Origin: Rhodocollybia butyracea
Lineage: Eukaryota; Basidiomycota; Agaricomycetes; Agaricales; Omphalotaceae
Assembly (NCBI GenBank): GCA_015501585.1
Contig: JADNRY010000221.1
Coordinates: forward strand, 37,381 to 101,380
Direction of reading: 5' to 3'
DNA: 64,000 nucleotides
Shown here: piece by piece, positions 11,108-22,680 of the stretch
How positions within the stretch are numbered: the stretch's first letter is position 1
How the letters are laid out: each line of letters opens with the position of its first letter
Program-made: the position numbers and the translations under genes
The notes under the pieces: model-generated
Database searches by the model: none
What the model was told of the DNA's origin: nothing
The model's input: only the letters and a program-made list of their open reading frames with translations

Positions 11108-11203
11108 TAACGGGTGCCTGAGGTCCATGTCCCGATTTGGCAACATCAGTTTGGCTACATCAAAAATCTTGATCTGAGGTGGCAGGCCCTTCTTGCTTTC
11201 CAT
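11108..11203 (-). other. Short conserved peptide copy (inverted partner at 8544-8652)
   Basis: This is the minus-strand partner of the plus-strand copy near 8.5 kb. It is followed on the minus strand by two stops after LRHPL. Upstream (11215-11430) short words such as CAGGAGTACACA and CGACTGG repeat four times, so the peptide sits next to a small tandem array rather than a normal gene body. Confidence 0.4.
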
Positions 11204-11497
11204 ATGTAACCTATAAATCCAACATAAGAGTGATTGCCCCAGGAGTACACAACTTCGACTGGGCAATAGGACCGTAAGTGAGCTCAGATTGCCCCAGGAG
11301 CGCACAGCTTCAACTGGGCAATGACCAACACAGGGGATGTCCAATTCCAACCTGTAAGTTTGATATAATAGCGGTGCAGGAGTACACAGCCTCGACTGCA
11401 AGAATAGAATGGGGCTGTGCACAGGAGTACATAACTTTGACTGGAGGCATGGGGGAACAGATCTCAACTATCAAACAAATAAAACTAATAACAACAT

Positions 11498-12354
11498 TTA
11501 CGGGAGCAACTTTCTCGACCATAAGACCAATACCAAATGAATAAACCGGTGGGGATTGATGACATGATCCCATATTGCGACACATAAAGCGGGCCTAAAA
11601 TGCGAAGTTGAAGGCAAGATGGGATGAATCACCATGATTGTCATCGAGTCAGATTCGGGCTCTCGGCAGTCTCGAATCATGTGGCCTTTCTTACCACAAT
11701 GGAAGCAGCATGGTCTGTGCTGGCGCTGGGATGCATGGGAACGGGAGTAATGACCTGATGCCGGAAGTGCAATTTCTGGGGTGGAATTCTTGGAGCGTAT
11801 ATGGAGGTCTTCCTCGAGAATTCTGGAAATCAATTACTGGAGTCTGGATCAGCTGTGTCAGACATGGAGGCGGGGTCAATGGAGGAAATAAATGTGTTCC
11901 ATGAATCGGGCAATGACATGAGTAGTGTCATCGAGAAATCAGATGCGTTAAGTGCTTGTCCCAAATTAGCAAGCTCAGTCTGGGATCCACAAAGTGTTCG
12001 GATATGGTTTTCTATGTCTGCACCATTGGGGCAATGTGCGCGGAACAACTTTCGATGCACTGTAACAATGCAGGTAGAACCAGCGGGCTCATACATTCTC
12101 TTCAGTGCGTCCCACACTCCCTTAGCAGTGGTGTCACTGGCAGTGTACACCAGGGGACCATCCTCAACACAGAGTCGGATGATGGGCAGTGCCATTGCAT
12201 TGATAGATGCTGGTGATGCCACTTCAATGTAGCCAATCAGGCCAAGATCCATAAGTATGTTGATCATCTTGATTTTCCATACAGCGTAATTTTTGGAGCC
12301 ACAGAGAGGTTCAATACAATAAGTGCTGGTGGTATCAGTGGAGCTTTCGGCCAT
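11498..12354 (-). pseudogene. Copia-type gag with zinc knuckle, frameshifted
   Basis: The likely start is the ATG at 12354 (MAESSTDTTSTY...). The first frame runs to 11830 and carries the hallmark of Copia Gag: CGSKNYAVWKIKMINILMDL, then a VWDALKRMYEP-type segment. A one-base loss near 11833 separates it from the second frame, which continues with a CCHC zinc knuckle CFHCGKKGHMIRDC, the nucleic-acid-binding motif of retroviral-type Gag. No protease, integrase or reverse transcriptase follows, so the element could only have moved in trans. The 5' LTR lies just upstream (12445-12688) and a truncated 3' LTR at 8353-8410, making this an internally deleted copy. Confidence 0.75.
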
Positions 12355-12444
12355 GGTGGAACCAGGTGATGTGTCAATTATACAAATGAGTGACAGAGAA
12401 GACCAACAGCAGGTGATTAGAGTCAAAGGCCAGGGCCCATAACC

Positions 12445-12688
12445 TGTTGTAGGTATCCGGCGCAGTGGGGACTCAGAGCCGTTAGGTTCAGGCAAAGAGG
12501 GATAAGAGAAGACAACTGTTATTCTACTTGGCCTTGGAGGTAGGCCTTATATACTACAGCACAGCTATTTTAGAGGTATCTACAATGTTCTACCTCTGTA
12601 AGTATTAGTAAGTACATCAGTAAGCAACATCAGAAGAGAATTAGTACCGGATTGCCATGATGTCATCATCGGATCGGCAACTACAGCA
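12445..12688 (-). mobile_element. Copia 5' LTR, 244 bp
   Basis: The segment is bounded by TGTTGTAGG and CTACAGCA, that is TG...CA with short inverted ends. On the minus strand it holds a TATATAAGGCC box at a plausible promoter place. It lies directly upstream of the gag frame. It equals in length the solo LTR at 13094-13337. Confidence 0.75.
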
Positions 12689-12866
12689 TTAAGGAGTGTG
12701 AAACTAGGGCAGCTGGCACTTCCACACCGTCACGGTCATATTACAGGTACAACCTCAGGGGCACAACTTTACTTGCTACTTGGCCATGCAAAATTGTATT
12801 GAGGATTGAGATTGAGAAGGGTCTTATCTTGACATTGTAAATACAGCTAAAATACCAATAGCCTCC

Positions 12867-13070
12867 ATCTGCAAAACCTGGGATGAACTATGGCTGCTAT
12901 GGCGTGCTCTGGAGCATTCCAGAGCAGTCATAGCAGCCATAGTAGCAGCCCTGAGTGCTACAGAGCCCATACACTCTGGTCCCCTCTGGTCCCTTGCTAT
13001 GGACAGCTATGGGCTGAATAGCAACTGAATTGAGTTGCTCTGATCAAAACCCAGGTTTTGCAGATGCTCA
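12867..13070. mobile_element. Small MITE with CATCTGCAAAACC ends
   Basis: The ends CATCTGCAAAACCTGGG and their complement enclose about 200 bp. Inside is a strong hairpin: CTATGGCTGCTATGGC and TGCTCTGGA pair with TCCAGAGCA and CATAGCAGCCATAG. The terminus is close to the CATCAGGAAAA terminus of the larger family in this window, so it may be a relative. Confidence 0.6.
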
Positions 13071-13093
13071 TAGTACTGCTAAGTACTTAGTAT

Positions 13094-13337
13094 TGTTGTA
13101 AATATCTGGCGCAGGGACTGAAGGAGCTGTGAGGCTCAAAGGAAAGAAGGACAAATTAATACTATAGGTACTGGCTTTAGAGAAAGCCTTATATACTGTG
13201 TACAATAATAAATATTTCTAACTTCTAAGGTAGTCTGGTACATACGAAGCATCAGTAGCCGGATAGGTAATGATTGGTAAGTACATCCGGAGTTGTATTA
13301 TGTCTGATATTGTATTATCAAAGTGTTACATACAACA
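13094..13337 (-). mobile_element. Solo LTR of the same Copia family
   Basis: It is 244 bp with TGTTGTA...TACAACA ends, a TATATACTGTG box and the ATCTGGCGCAG motif shared with the LTR at 12445. Flanking pentamers AGTAT and AGTTT differ by one base, consistent with an old 5-bp target duplication. No internal sequence follows, so it is a solo LTR left by recombination. Confidence 0.7.
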
Positions 13338-13830
13338 AGTTTATGGCGGCACAGTCCCTCACAATGACACTACTGTGTAAGTATGGTGGTCCCGTGGAAG
13401 TATGGTGGTCCCATGTACTGGGACAGAGCTTGTAGTGACTGTATATTGCTATATTCAGTGATCAGACTCGGACCAAGTAGTTACTAGTAAGATGAGCAAA
13501 GAAATCAAAATTAAGGATCATAAATTTATACCAAAAATAAACCTAAACCATAAAACGGCTACAGCCTTCCTGTGGCTAAACTGAAGAGTGGGATCAATAG
13601 AGGACATGCTGAGGGTCTTGCAGAAATGTAGATAAGGTGCATTGATAAGTGGAGGAATGGCCAGCAAAGTCGACATGAATTTGTAATAATGGCCATCAGT
13701 GATTTTGATGTGCCGAATCACCGATAGCCATTTCTGGCTTGTTGAGAGTGTTGTCTCTTCTTGTCCAGAAGGCAACTAGATCCTATTTTTTCTGAGGATT
13801 GAATAAATTACCTAAGTTGCTCTACCCTGA

Positions 13831-14328
13831 CATTAGTCAAAATGATTGCCTTAATTCTTGGCACTATGATTGTTTGCTCAAAGGCAATCCAGATGATTGT
13901 CCCCAATAGGAGACAATCTCACTGATTGTCCCCAATAGGAGACTATCTCACTGATTGTCCCCAATAGGAGACAATCTCACTGATTGTCTTGGGTTCGTCA
14001 CTCTAAATGATTGTTTGCTCAAGACAATCATTTTGATTGTCCTTAATAGTAGGCAATCCAAATGATTGTCTTAAATTGGGCACTCCAAATGATTGTCCTA
14101 AGTTGTGGGCATTCTAAATGATTGTTTGCTCAAGACAATCAAAATGAGTGTTTGGCAAAAAAACATCTAAATGATTGTTTTTTCAAAAAATGATTGTCTC
14201 AGACAATCAAATTAATTGTTTTTCCTTCCCATAGTGTGGGGGAGCCTGGGTATCCCAGGCTACCTCAGGTTGCCCAGAATTGGGGGGTGTCTCTGGGGAA
14301 CCTGGGCTTTAGGAACTTTTTCCTGATG
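13831..14328. mobile_element. CATCAGG-family element E7, left end decayed
   Basis: The right end CTTTTTCCTGATG at 14328 is clear. The proposed left end CATTAGTCAAAA is a guess at a decayed copy. The interior is a word array of GATTGTC and GACAATC in alternating orientation, including three exact 29-bp tandem units near 13890-13985. Each unit can fold as a 7-bp hairpin. Confidence 0.5.
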
Positions 14329-14517
14329 TAAGTAGGTAAAAATAGACAATAGCATGATAATAAAGCAATGGCAAGTGGCTTGAAGCCTTCATTTATGTAC
14401 TTTGTTAGGTGTGGTACCGTGTTATTGTTAAGTTGTTTTATAACACCTTTCATACACCTACACATAAATACCAAAATACTGGAGTGAGGTTAAACTTTAT
14501 TTGACAACTTCTTTACT

Positions 14518-16513
14518 TTACTCCAACTTCATAGTTGTCAATACATCAAGGTGATACTCCCCTATGGCTTTCTTGGGAAGTGCAATCACCTTCTTTTTTA
14601 GCTGTTCAGCACTTTCCAACTCTTCATCTTCATAATATGTACTGCCAAGGCTGGCCATAGGGGTCAATGTATCATCCTGATGCTCTCCGATAACCTTCTT
14701 GTGGAGCACAAGCATCTCATCCTCCAACTTCTCAGCACTTTCCCACTTTCCAAGTGAATGGTATGCAGCAGCAAGGCCAGCCATGAAGCTCAATGTATGA
14801 GGGTGGTGTTCCCCAATAACTTTCTTCTGGAGCACCTGCACAACCACCTCCTCTAGCAACTTCTCAGCACTGTTGAACTTTCCAAGTTCATGATATGTCC
14901 AGCCTAGGTTGGCCATGGAAGCTAATGTATCAGGGTGGTTCTCTCCAGTGACCTTCTTCCGTAGCACAAGTACCTCCTCTTCCAACTTCTCAGCACTTTC
15001 TGACTTTCCAAGTGAGTGGTATGCAGTGGAAAGGCTGGCCATGGATATCAATCTATCAGGGTGGTGTTCTCCAATAATTTTCTTCTGGAGCACAGCCACC
15101 TCCTCTAGCAACTTCTCAGCACTGTTAAGCTTTCCAAGTTCATGATATGTCCAGCCTAGGTTGGCCATGGAAGCTAATGTATCAGGGTGGTGCTCACCAA
15201 TGACCTTCTTCCGGAGCACAAGCACCTCCTCTTCCAACTTTTCAGCACTTTCCAACTTTCCAAGTGAGTGGTACGTAGCAGCAAGGCTGTCCATTGAAGT
15301 CAATGTATCAGGGTGGTGCTTTCCTATGATCTTCTTCCGAAGAACAACCACCTCCTCTTTCAACTTTTCAGCACTATCTAACTTTCCAAGTTCATGATAT
15401 GTCCAGCCTAGGTTGGCCATAGAAGCTAAAGTATCAGGGTGGTGCTCCCCAATGACCTTCTTTAGGAGCACAACCACCTCCTCTAGCATTTTCTCGGCAC
15501 TTTCTAGCTTTTCAAGTGCATAATATGTAGAGCCAAGGTCAGCCATTGAAGTCAGTTTATCTGGGTGATGCTCCCCAATTGCCTTTTTGCGCAACTGAAG
15601 TAACTCCTCTCTAAGCTTCTCTGCACTTGCAAACTTTCCATCTTTATGATATTCAGAGGCAAGGTTGGCCATGGATGTCAATCTATCAAGGTGGAATACT
15701 TCAAGATGTTCTTCTGGCAGTTGCAAAGCTTCATTGGTATTTACCCCTAACTCCTGTGTCCTGCCAAGAGTGTCTGTATCATCTTCTCTTGAATCCTGCC
15801 TTGACATTTCCATATGAGGTTCAAAGGTCAGCAATGACTGTGAATGCACCCCTTGAAATTTTGCAGTGAAGCATTCCACAAGCTCATCTTCGCTGGGGAG
15901 TTCTGAGTCTGACTATACCCAAATAAATGTTCCCCGTATTTGACCAATCATAAAGCCCTGAAATTCTGAATTGCTCACCTCTTCCAACAGGACTTCCCAC
16001 TGTTTGTCATGGGTCATAATAAATTCAATGTTGTTCTATGCAAAGGTCAGTGATCATACCTTATATATTAATTGAGTCAATGTACCACACTGTTGTAGAA
16101 ATATTGGTGAATAGTATTCATTGGATGAGGAAACTGTTAATTCTCTAGTTTCAGTGTCAACTCATGCCAAAGCAGATGAAACATCATACCTTTTGTTGGG
16201 GTGGTAGTAATCTCCACTCCAAATCCTTGGATGTCATTTCTTCAGTTGGTATCACAATGGGATCTAAGGTGTCAATTCCCTTCCCACTAGGGACTTCAGC
16301 TGTGATGCCAATACTTTGTTGATGTATTGTTCTTTTGCTAATCCAATACCCACGGAAGAACACAGTCTCCTTTTTCTGGTCCTTTGGGTTGATCGCAAAG
16401 TTGATTGGATTTGCCAGGCTGCTTTGTAAATTGTACAATGTATTGTCTGAAGAGTCCAGCGATTGCTTGGAGGTGAAGGTGATGTTGACTTGGCTTGTAT
16501 CTGTTACATTCAT
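14518..16513 (-). CDS. TPR (kinesin-light-chain-like) repeat protein
   Basis: The last exon, 15912-14518, encodes about nine 42-residue repeats of the form GEHHPDTLASMANLGWTYHE...SAEKLLEEVVVLRKK. These are tetratricopeptide repeats of the kinesin-light-chain/NPHP3 type, which fold into helical pairs that bind proteins. Two repeat subtypes (LGWTYHELGK and AAYHSLGK) alternate, giving an 84-residue (252-bp) double unit. An exon at 16035-15979 joins in frame across a 66-nt intron (GTGAGC...TATAG), giving ...QWEVLLEE-SDSELPSEDE. A frame at 16513-16184 probably supplies the N-terminus, but its junction phase could not be resolved. In fungi such repeats often form the C-terminus of NLR-like proteins; no NACHT or NB-ARC motif is visible here, so the role is unknown. 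Confidence 0.7.
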
Positions 16514-16536
16514 GCCTTTCCATCATTATTCCGAGA

Positions 16537-17186
16537 TGTTCCGGCTTGTTCCGAGACTCTCCGAGATTCCCTTACCTTCTCTCACGGTCTCTCACGGCTC
16601 CGATAGTTCCCACGACCTTTGGCGGCTCCGAAACTCCATTCTCTATTTTATCCCTTCCAATATACCTTTGGACTTCACAAATTCACTCCTACTTCGGCAC
16701 TCACATTTCCGATGCCTTTATCGGCCATACCTTCGGCCCGATATATTGGCGGACTCTTTCAGTACTCATTACTTTCCCACGGCAGTCCGCAGTGCGCTGA
16801 CATTCATCTCTTTTGTCTTTTCTACTCTATTGCTTATTGTTTTATCATTTGTATTGATTCCACCTCGTTCCGGCCTTGGCACTACCTCGGTCCGACTTTA
16901 TTGTCTTTATTTAACAATTAGGTCACTTGTATATAAGCTAGGTACTTTGTACTATTGTTCCTCAGCCAAAAATCACGAATTACATGAGTTACAAGCTATA
17001 CCAGTTATTGCACACTTTTCCGAGCTTTCCTTAAGTCTTTCTTTGTTCCTTATTCTCGCTGTTCTGTCCGATACCAGCCGACTCGGCTCGGTCCTTACCT
17101 CGGACATATCTTGGACCATTCTCATGCCCATACCTTGGTCCGACCTTGGTGATTTCTCGCACTTTACTTTCTTTCCTTCTGGGACA
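16537..17186. mobile_element. Probable solo LTR or LTR end (about 650 bp)
   Basis: The segment begins TGTTCCGGC, is rich in TTCCGAG/CCTTGG words, and ends near CTTCTGGGACA. It is followed by ACCTTGGTGGTGTGTTGG, which resembles the start of a retroelement internal region. Bases 17190-17440 then read like the 5' internal part of a gypsy-type element, but no gag or pol motif can be named. Boundaries are tentative. The 293-codon plus-strand frame across it is compositional. Confidence 0.4.
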
Positions 17187-17524
17187 ACCTTGGTGGTGTG
17201 TTGGGGGTGTTGCTAATAGCTTCACCGAAGTCCCACCATTTCCTTGGCCTTGTAGTCTATTCCGGATATCATTCCCACGATCCTGATCTTGCCTTTTGGC
17301 CCTACGTCCGCTCCGCTTCCATTCCGGCCTAGGTTGCACGACCTTGTCAGTATCTGCATTGGTGAAAACTGTCATGAAGCAGCAGCTACACTTATGGCAG
17401 CCAGTGATCACTCCTAGCTCCAGTGGTTTCACTTCAGAGAGAACTTTTTGGGTATTTTGATATCACATTTCCAGATTTTCTCAAATATAAGGATCAATAG
17501 CATCCTCTATATGGCGGTCTAACT

Positions 17525-18051
17525 GTTGATGTGTGATGCCTCTAGGGACAACGAGTAAAGTGCCATCAGGTTGCCCACTTTTGAACAGGAGTCCGCATTC
17601 AGATGGTTCATTATGATTGCAACTACTTGCAGTCATGTTAGTATGTGCAACTTCTCTGAGGACAATCTATGCATATGTACAGACCAAACATTGACATCAC
17701 GTCCTAGGTGATGGACATAAAGGCTTTCAGCACTTTGGTTGTGGGATGCAAGTTTTATTGTATAGGAGATATGTTGACCGGGCCTCAATCCTGCCCTAGT
17801 ATTATAACTGGAGGCTCAATTCCTTGCTTGAAAGGCTTGAAACCTTCAGGAGCAAACCGATTGTGTTCACTATTTTCGGGAAGGAAAATATTAAACAGGT
17901 AATCATAACCACCTTTGTCATTCAAGGTAATGACATCACCAACTAGTAAACTCTCTTCATGAAAGGGAGCTGGAGCACCTGTAGTGATAGGACTTGAGCT
18001 CCACAAGGGAATCCCTTGCCCTATCATAAGAAGCAGTTTAGAATAAGGCAC
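17525..18051 (-). pseudogene. Fragment of a conserved fungal hypothetical gene
   Basis: The frame at 18051-17785 contains LVGDVITLNDKGGYDYLFNI followed by LPENSEHN and PEGFKP. From memory this resembles an Agaricomycete family with an (L)GDVGY...GxFxxLFN....P.GFxPL signature and unknown function. Further down, about 17645-17525, a second piece reads CGLLFKSGQPDGTLLVVP, like the later GAVLVLPDG motif of the same family. Frames between the pieces are broken or spliced in a way I could not resolve. A CATCAGG element lies just upstream at 18163-18536, so the promoter side is disturbed. Confidence 0.4.
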
Positions 18052-18162
18052 ACTCTGGTGCTCTGGGTAGGGTGACTGGGCGGCAATAATTGTGGGCGGG
18101 ACACTGGTCCGAGACTGTAAACCTGATGAGACAGAAGAATCGGAGTTTGGTCCATCAGGGCT

Positions 18163-18536
18163 ACATCAGGAAAAGCCGTTTTTGCCTAGGTGGCCCCAGA
18201 GTGGCCTAAAGCAAACTAGGTGACCTATGAATCCTATGGCATCCTAGGAATTTGGGCTCGTCCCTTGCCAGTCAAGGCTCTTGAGGATTCCCTAGGCAAG
18301 CCTAGGTCTGCCCAGGTTTGCCCAGGTACTCCTGGGGAACACTTGGGGAACACCTGGGCAGACCTGGGCAAACCTAGGCTTGCCCTGGGTTTGCCTAGGA
18401 TACCCTAGGGAATCCTCAAGAGCCTTGACTGGCAAGGGATGAGCCCAAATTCCTAGGATGCCATAGGATTCATAGGTCACCTAGTTTGCTTTAGGCCACT
18501 CTGGGGTCACCTAGGCAAAAATGGCTTTTCCTGATG
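18163..18536. mobile_element. CATCAGG-family foldback element E2
   Basis: A 374-bp element whose two halves are reverse complements over almost the entire length (CATCAGGAAAAGCCGTTTTT...CTTTTCCTGATG), flanked by TA on both sides. The centre is made of GCCCAGGTTTGCCCAGG words. If transcribed it would form one long hairpin. No coding sequence. Confidence 0.85.
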
Positions 18537-19729
18537 TAGCCTCTTGTGTGGTAGAATTAGGAGGCAACTGAGGAACTGATGAATGTATATGAATCTGTTC
18601 AGCAGCATAAAAATTGCTCTGAGCAACATGAAAAGCATTTGCATCATGGAACATCAAGCTGATTTATAAGATTAGATCATGTTGCTAGGGGAAATTAACA
18701 TGAATGACCCATGTAGTCTTGAGGCTGGTTTTAATTCACTTGCATTCTTGTCCCTCCAATTACTATTGGTATTAAGTAACCATTAGCACTGACTCCGCAC
18801 ATGAGCAGCCCAGTGCAAGACACCTACATGGTAGCAGTAGGACCTTGCCAAACAGGTATTCTGCTAGGCCGCACTCTAGACTGTTGGTATGAGTCTCACC
18901 GTATTGATTAGATAGTTACATCAGATCACATGTATCTTGACAGGCGCTTAATTAATTGTTGTTTTGTCTCTTGCCACATCATTGTTGCTTGCTTGTCTTC
19001 TTTTGTGGAGCCGTCCGGGGTTGTAAAGTTTAACAGGTTATGGGCAAGTGTTAGCCACTGCCTTGCTGCTTAACTGCCACCACCTAGGTCTATTCCTATT
19101 GTCTGCTGTCACAATCACATCAGGAAAAGGCTAATAGACTCAAGCCAACTTGAGCCAACTTGAGGCCAACTTCAGTATATTTGCCAACTTGAGGCCAACC
19201 TGAGTATATTTGTCAACTTGAGGTTGACATGGGCCAACTTGAGTATATTTGTCAACTTGAGGTTGACCTGGGCCAACTTGAGTAGATTTGCCAACTTGAG
19301 GCTAACCTGGGTCAACTTGAGTAGATTTGTTAGCTTGAGATCAACCAGGGTCAACCTCAGTAGATTTGTCAACTTGAGGTTAACTTGAGATTAACTGAAG
19401 TCAACTTGAGCTTAACCTGGTATAAGGCATGTACTGAGTTCAACTGTAGAGTAGTAATGCCCAAAGTTGCTATTTAAGTTGAACTTGAATGAGGTTTAGG
19501 TTTAAAAAAGATCAATTGTGTAGACAGAGGTCATTAGGTATCTAGACAAATTCTATACAACTGGGGGTAGTGTGGGATGGGACCAGGGTAGAAAAGTGCA
19601 AAGACAGGAAGTGAATAAAGGAACATAGAGAGGCTCCCTAGAGACTGTGAATGTGCCCTACATTTAAAATGAGAGAAAACCAAGGGAGAGATGGCAAAAA
19701 CATCAAAAATCACCTAAGTGAGACTGACC

Positions 19730-22180
19730 AGGGGGAGATGACCCAGATGGAAAGTGACCAGGAAGTGAGTGGAGGAGCATAGAGAGGGTCCTAAGCGAAT
19801 GTGAATGGGCCCTACCTCGGAAAAATTGAATGGAAATTGAATGAGTTATGGCAAAAACATTGAAAATCACCTATATGATGAGAGAGTGATGGAAAAAGCT
19901 GGGAATTGCTCTAGCGTGAGTACAGCGACAGTGGGGGGTACCTAGGGGATCTAAACGAGCCCTGGACGAAAGAAATCGAATGGAAACTGATGGAAATATG
20001 GCAAATACAGCGAAAATCACCTAAGTGAGACTGACCAGGGGGAGATGACCAAGATGGAAGGTGACCAAGAAGTGAGTAGAGGAGCATGGAGAGGGTCCTA
20101 AGCGAATGTGAACGGGCCCTACCTCGGAAAAATTGAGTAAAAATTGAAGAAGTTATGGCAAAAACATTGAAAATCACCTATATGATGAGAGAGTGATGGA
20201 ACAAGTTGGGAATTGCTCTAGCGTGAGTAAGGCGATAGTGAGGGGGTACCTAGGGGATCTAAACGAGCCCTGGACGAAAGAAATCGAATGGAAACTGATG
20301 GAAATATGGCAAATACAGCGAAAATCACCTAAGTGAGACTGACCAGGGGGAGATGACCCAGATGGAAAGTGACCAGGAAGTGAGTAGAGGAGCATAGAGA
20401 GGGTCCTAAGCGAATGTGAATGGGCCCTACCTCGGAAAAATTGAATGAAAATTGAAGGAGTTATGGCAAAAACATTGAAAATCACCTATATGATGAGAGA
20501 GTGATGGAAAAAGTTGGGAATTCTCTAGCGTGAGTAAGGCGATAGTGAGGGGGTACCTAGGGGACCTAAACGAGCCCTGGACGAAAGAAATCGAATGGAA
20601 ACTGATGGAAATATGGCAAATACAGCGAAAATCACCTAAGTGAGACTGACCAGGGGGAGATGACCCAGATGGAAAGTGACCAGGAAGTGAGTAGAGGAGC
20701 ATGGAGAGGGTCCTAAGCGAATGTGAATGGGCCCTACCTCGGAAAAATTGAATGAAAATTGAAGGAGTTATGGCAAAAACATTGAAAATCACCTATATGA
20801 TGAGAGAGTGATGGAAAAAGTTGGGAATTGCTCTAGCGTGAGTAAGGCGATAGTGAGGGGGTACCTAGGGGATCTAAACGAGCCCTGGACGAAAGAAATT
20901 GAATAAGAACTGATGGAATTATGGCAAAAACAGCGAAAATCACCTAAGTGAGACTGACCAGGGGGAGATGAATAAGATGGAAAGTGACCAGGAAGTGAGT
21001 GAAGGAGCATGGAGAGGGTCCTAAGCGAATGTGAACGGGCCCTACCTCGGAAAAATTGAGTGAGAATTGAAGGAGTTATGGCAAAAACATTGAAAATCAC
21101 CTATATGACGAGAGAGAGATGGAAAAAGTTGGGAATTGCTCTAGCGTGAGTACAGCGACAGTGAGGGGGTACCTAGGGGATCTAAACGAGCCCTGGACGA
21201 AAGAAATTGAATGAGAACTGAGGGAAATATGGCAAATACAGCGAAAATCACCTAAGTGAGACTGACCAGGGGGAGATGACCAAGATGAAAGGTGATCAAG
21301 AAGTGAGTAGAGGAGCATGGAGAGGGTCCTAAGCGAATGTGAACGGGCCCTACCTCGGAAAAATTGAGTGAGAATTGAAGGAGTTATGGCAAAAACATTG
21401 AAAATCACCTATATGACGAGAGAGAGATGGGAAAAAGTTGGGAATTGCTCTAGCGTGAGTACAGCGACAGTGGGGGGTACCTAGGGGATCTAAACGAGCC
21501 CTGGACGAAAGAAATTGAATGAGAACTGAGGGAAATATGGCAAAAACAGCGAAAATCACCTAAGTGAGACTGACCAGGGGGAGATGACCAAGATGAAAGG
21601 TGATCAAGAAGTGAGTAGAGGAGCATGGAGAGGGTCCTAAGCGAATGTGAACGGGCCCTACCTCGGAAAAATTGAGTGAGAATTGAAGGAGTTATGGCAA
21701 AAACATTGAAAATCACCTATATGACGAGAGAGAGATGGAAAAAGTTGGGAATTGCTCTAGCGTGAGTACAGCGACAGTGGGGGGTACCTAGGGGATCTAA
21801 ACGAGCCCTGGACGAAAGAAATTGAATGAGAACTGAGGGAAATATGGCAAAAACAGCGAAAATCACCTAAGTGAGACTGACCAGGGGGAGATGACCAAGA
21901 TGAAAGGTGATCAAGAAGTGAGTAGAGGAGCATGGAGAGGGTCCTAAGCGAATGTGAACGGGCCCTACCTCGGAAAAATTGAGTGAAAATTGAAGAAGTT
22001 ATGGCAAAAACATTGAAAATCACCTATATGATGAGAGAGAGATGGAAAAAGTTGGGAATTGCTCTAGCGTGAGTAAGGCGATAGTGAGGGGGTACCTAGG
22101 GGATCTAAACGAGCCCTGGACGAAAGAAATCGAATGGAAACTGATGGAAATATGGCAAAAACAGCGAAAATCACTTAAGT
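19730..22180 (-). repeat. Left arm array: 308-bp dimeric higher-order repeat
   Basis: About eight copies of a 307-308-bp unit. Each unit is two diverged monomers of about 154 bp. One contains TTCAATGTTTTTGCCATAAC and a GAGGTAGGGCCC segment; the other contains TTCGCTGTTTTTGCCATA and a GTCCAGGGCTCGTTTAGATC segment (minus strand). Neighbouring dimers are much more alike than the two monomers within one, the pattern of a higher-order satellite. Open frames of 88-121 codons recur once per unit and are a by-product of the period. Confidence 0.85.
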
Positions 22181-22189
22181 GAGAATGAA

Positions 22190-22680
22190 CTGAGGAGTGC
22201 TGAACAACATGGGGAACTGATCATATGAGATCAAAGCAGCATAGAGAATGTCTTTAGGCAATGTGAGTGAGCCCTACTTTGAAGAAATTGCATGAAAACT
22301 GCAGGAGATATAATAAGAAGACAAAAAAAATGCCTAAGTCTGATGGTCATGTGTTAACTTATGACAAATCATTCAACTTGCATGTTCTCGCTCCTCCACC
22401 ATCGTCTCTGGGATTCCCTGCTGTGTTGCCAACAAATCCATCCACCATTAGTCTTTCTTTATTACCCATTTGTTTTGTTTATTTTCTCACTGTAACTGTC
22501 TTTCTCGAGAGGCCGAGCTTGGACATGGTTAAGATAGCACAGTTACAGGCAGCTGCCACCTTTCTCGAGGTTCTTTGGAACTGGTCATGATAGAGCGTTG
22601 CATTTTTACTCCTTCTTACTGTTCCTCTCTGCCTCTTTAATCTTGTCTCAGCAACTCCCCATACTGTCTGTCCCACTTAG
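22190..22680. other. Unique centre of element E3
   Basis: This 490-bp spacer separates the two inverted arrays. It shows no clear repeat. It has a plus frame at 22267-22590 and a minus frame at 22676-22479, neither recognised. It could be captured host sequence or a relic of an autonomous element. Confidence 0.4.

Noticed and set aside
14909..15869. Repeated 78-codon plus-strand frames (MAMEANVSGW...)
   Set aside because: They are the antisense of the TPR repeats.
16335..17216. 293-codon plus-strand frame
   Set aside because: It crosses from the TPR gene's antisense into a probable LTR and has no recognisable motif; it appears open because of the TTCCG-rich composition.
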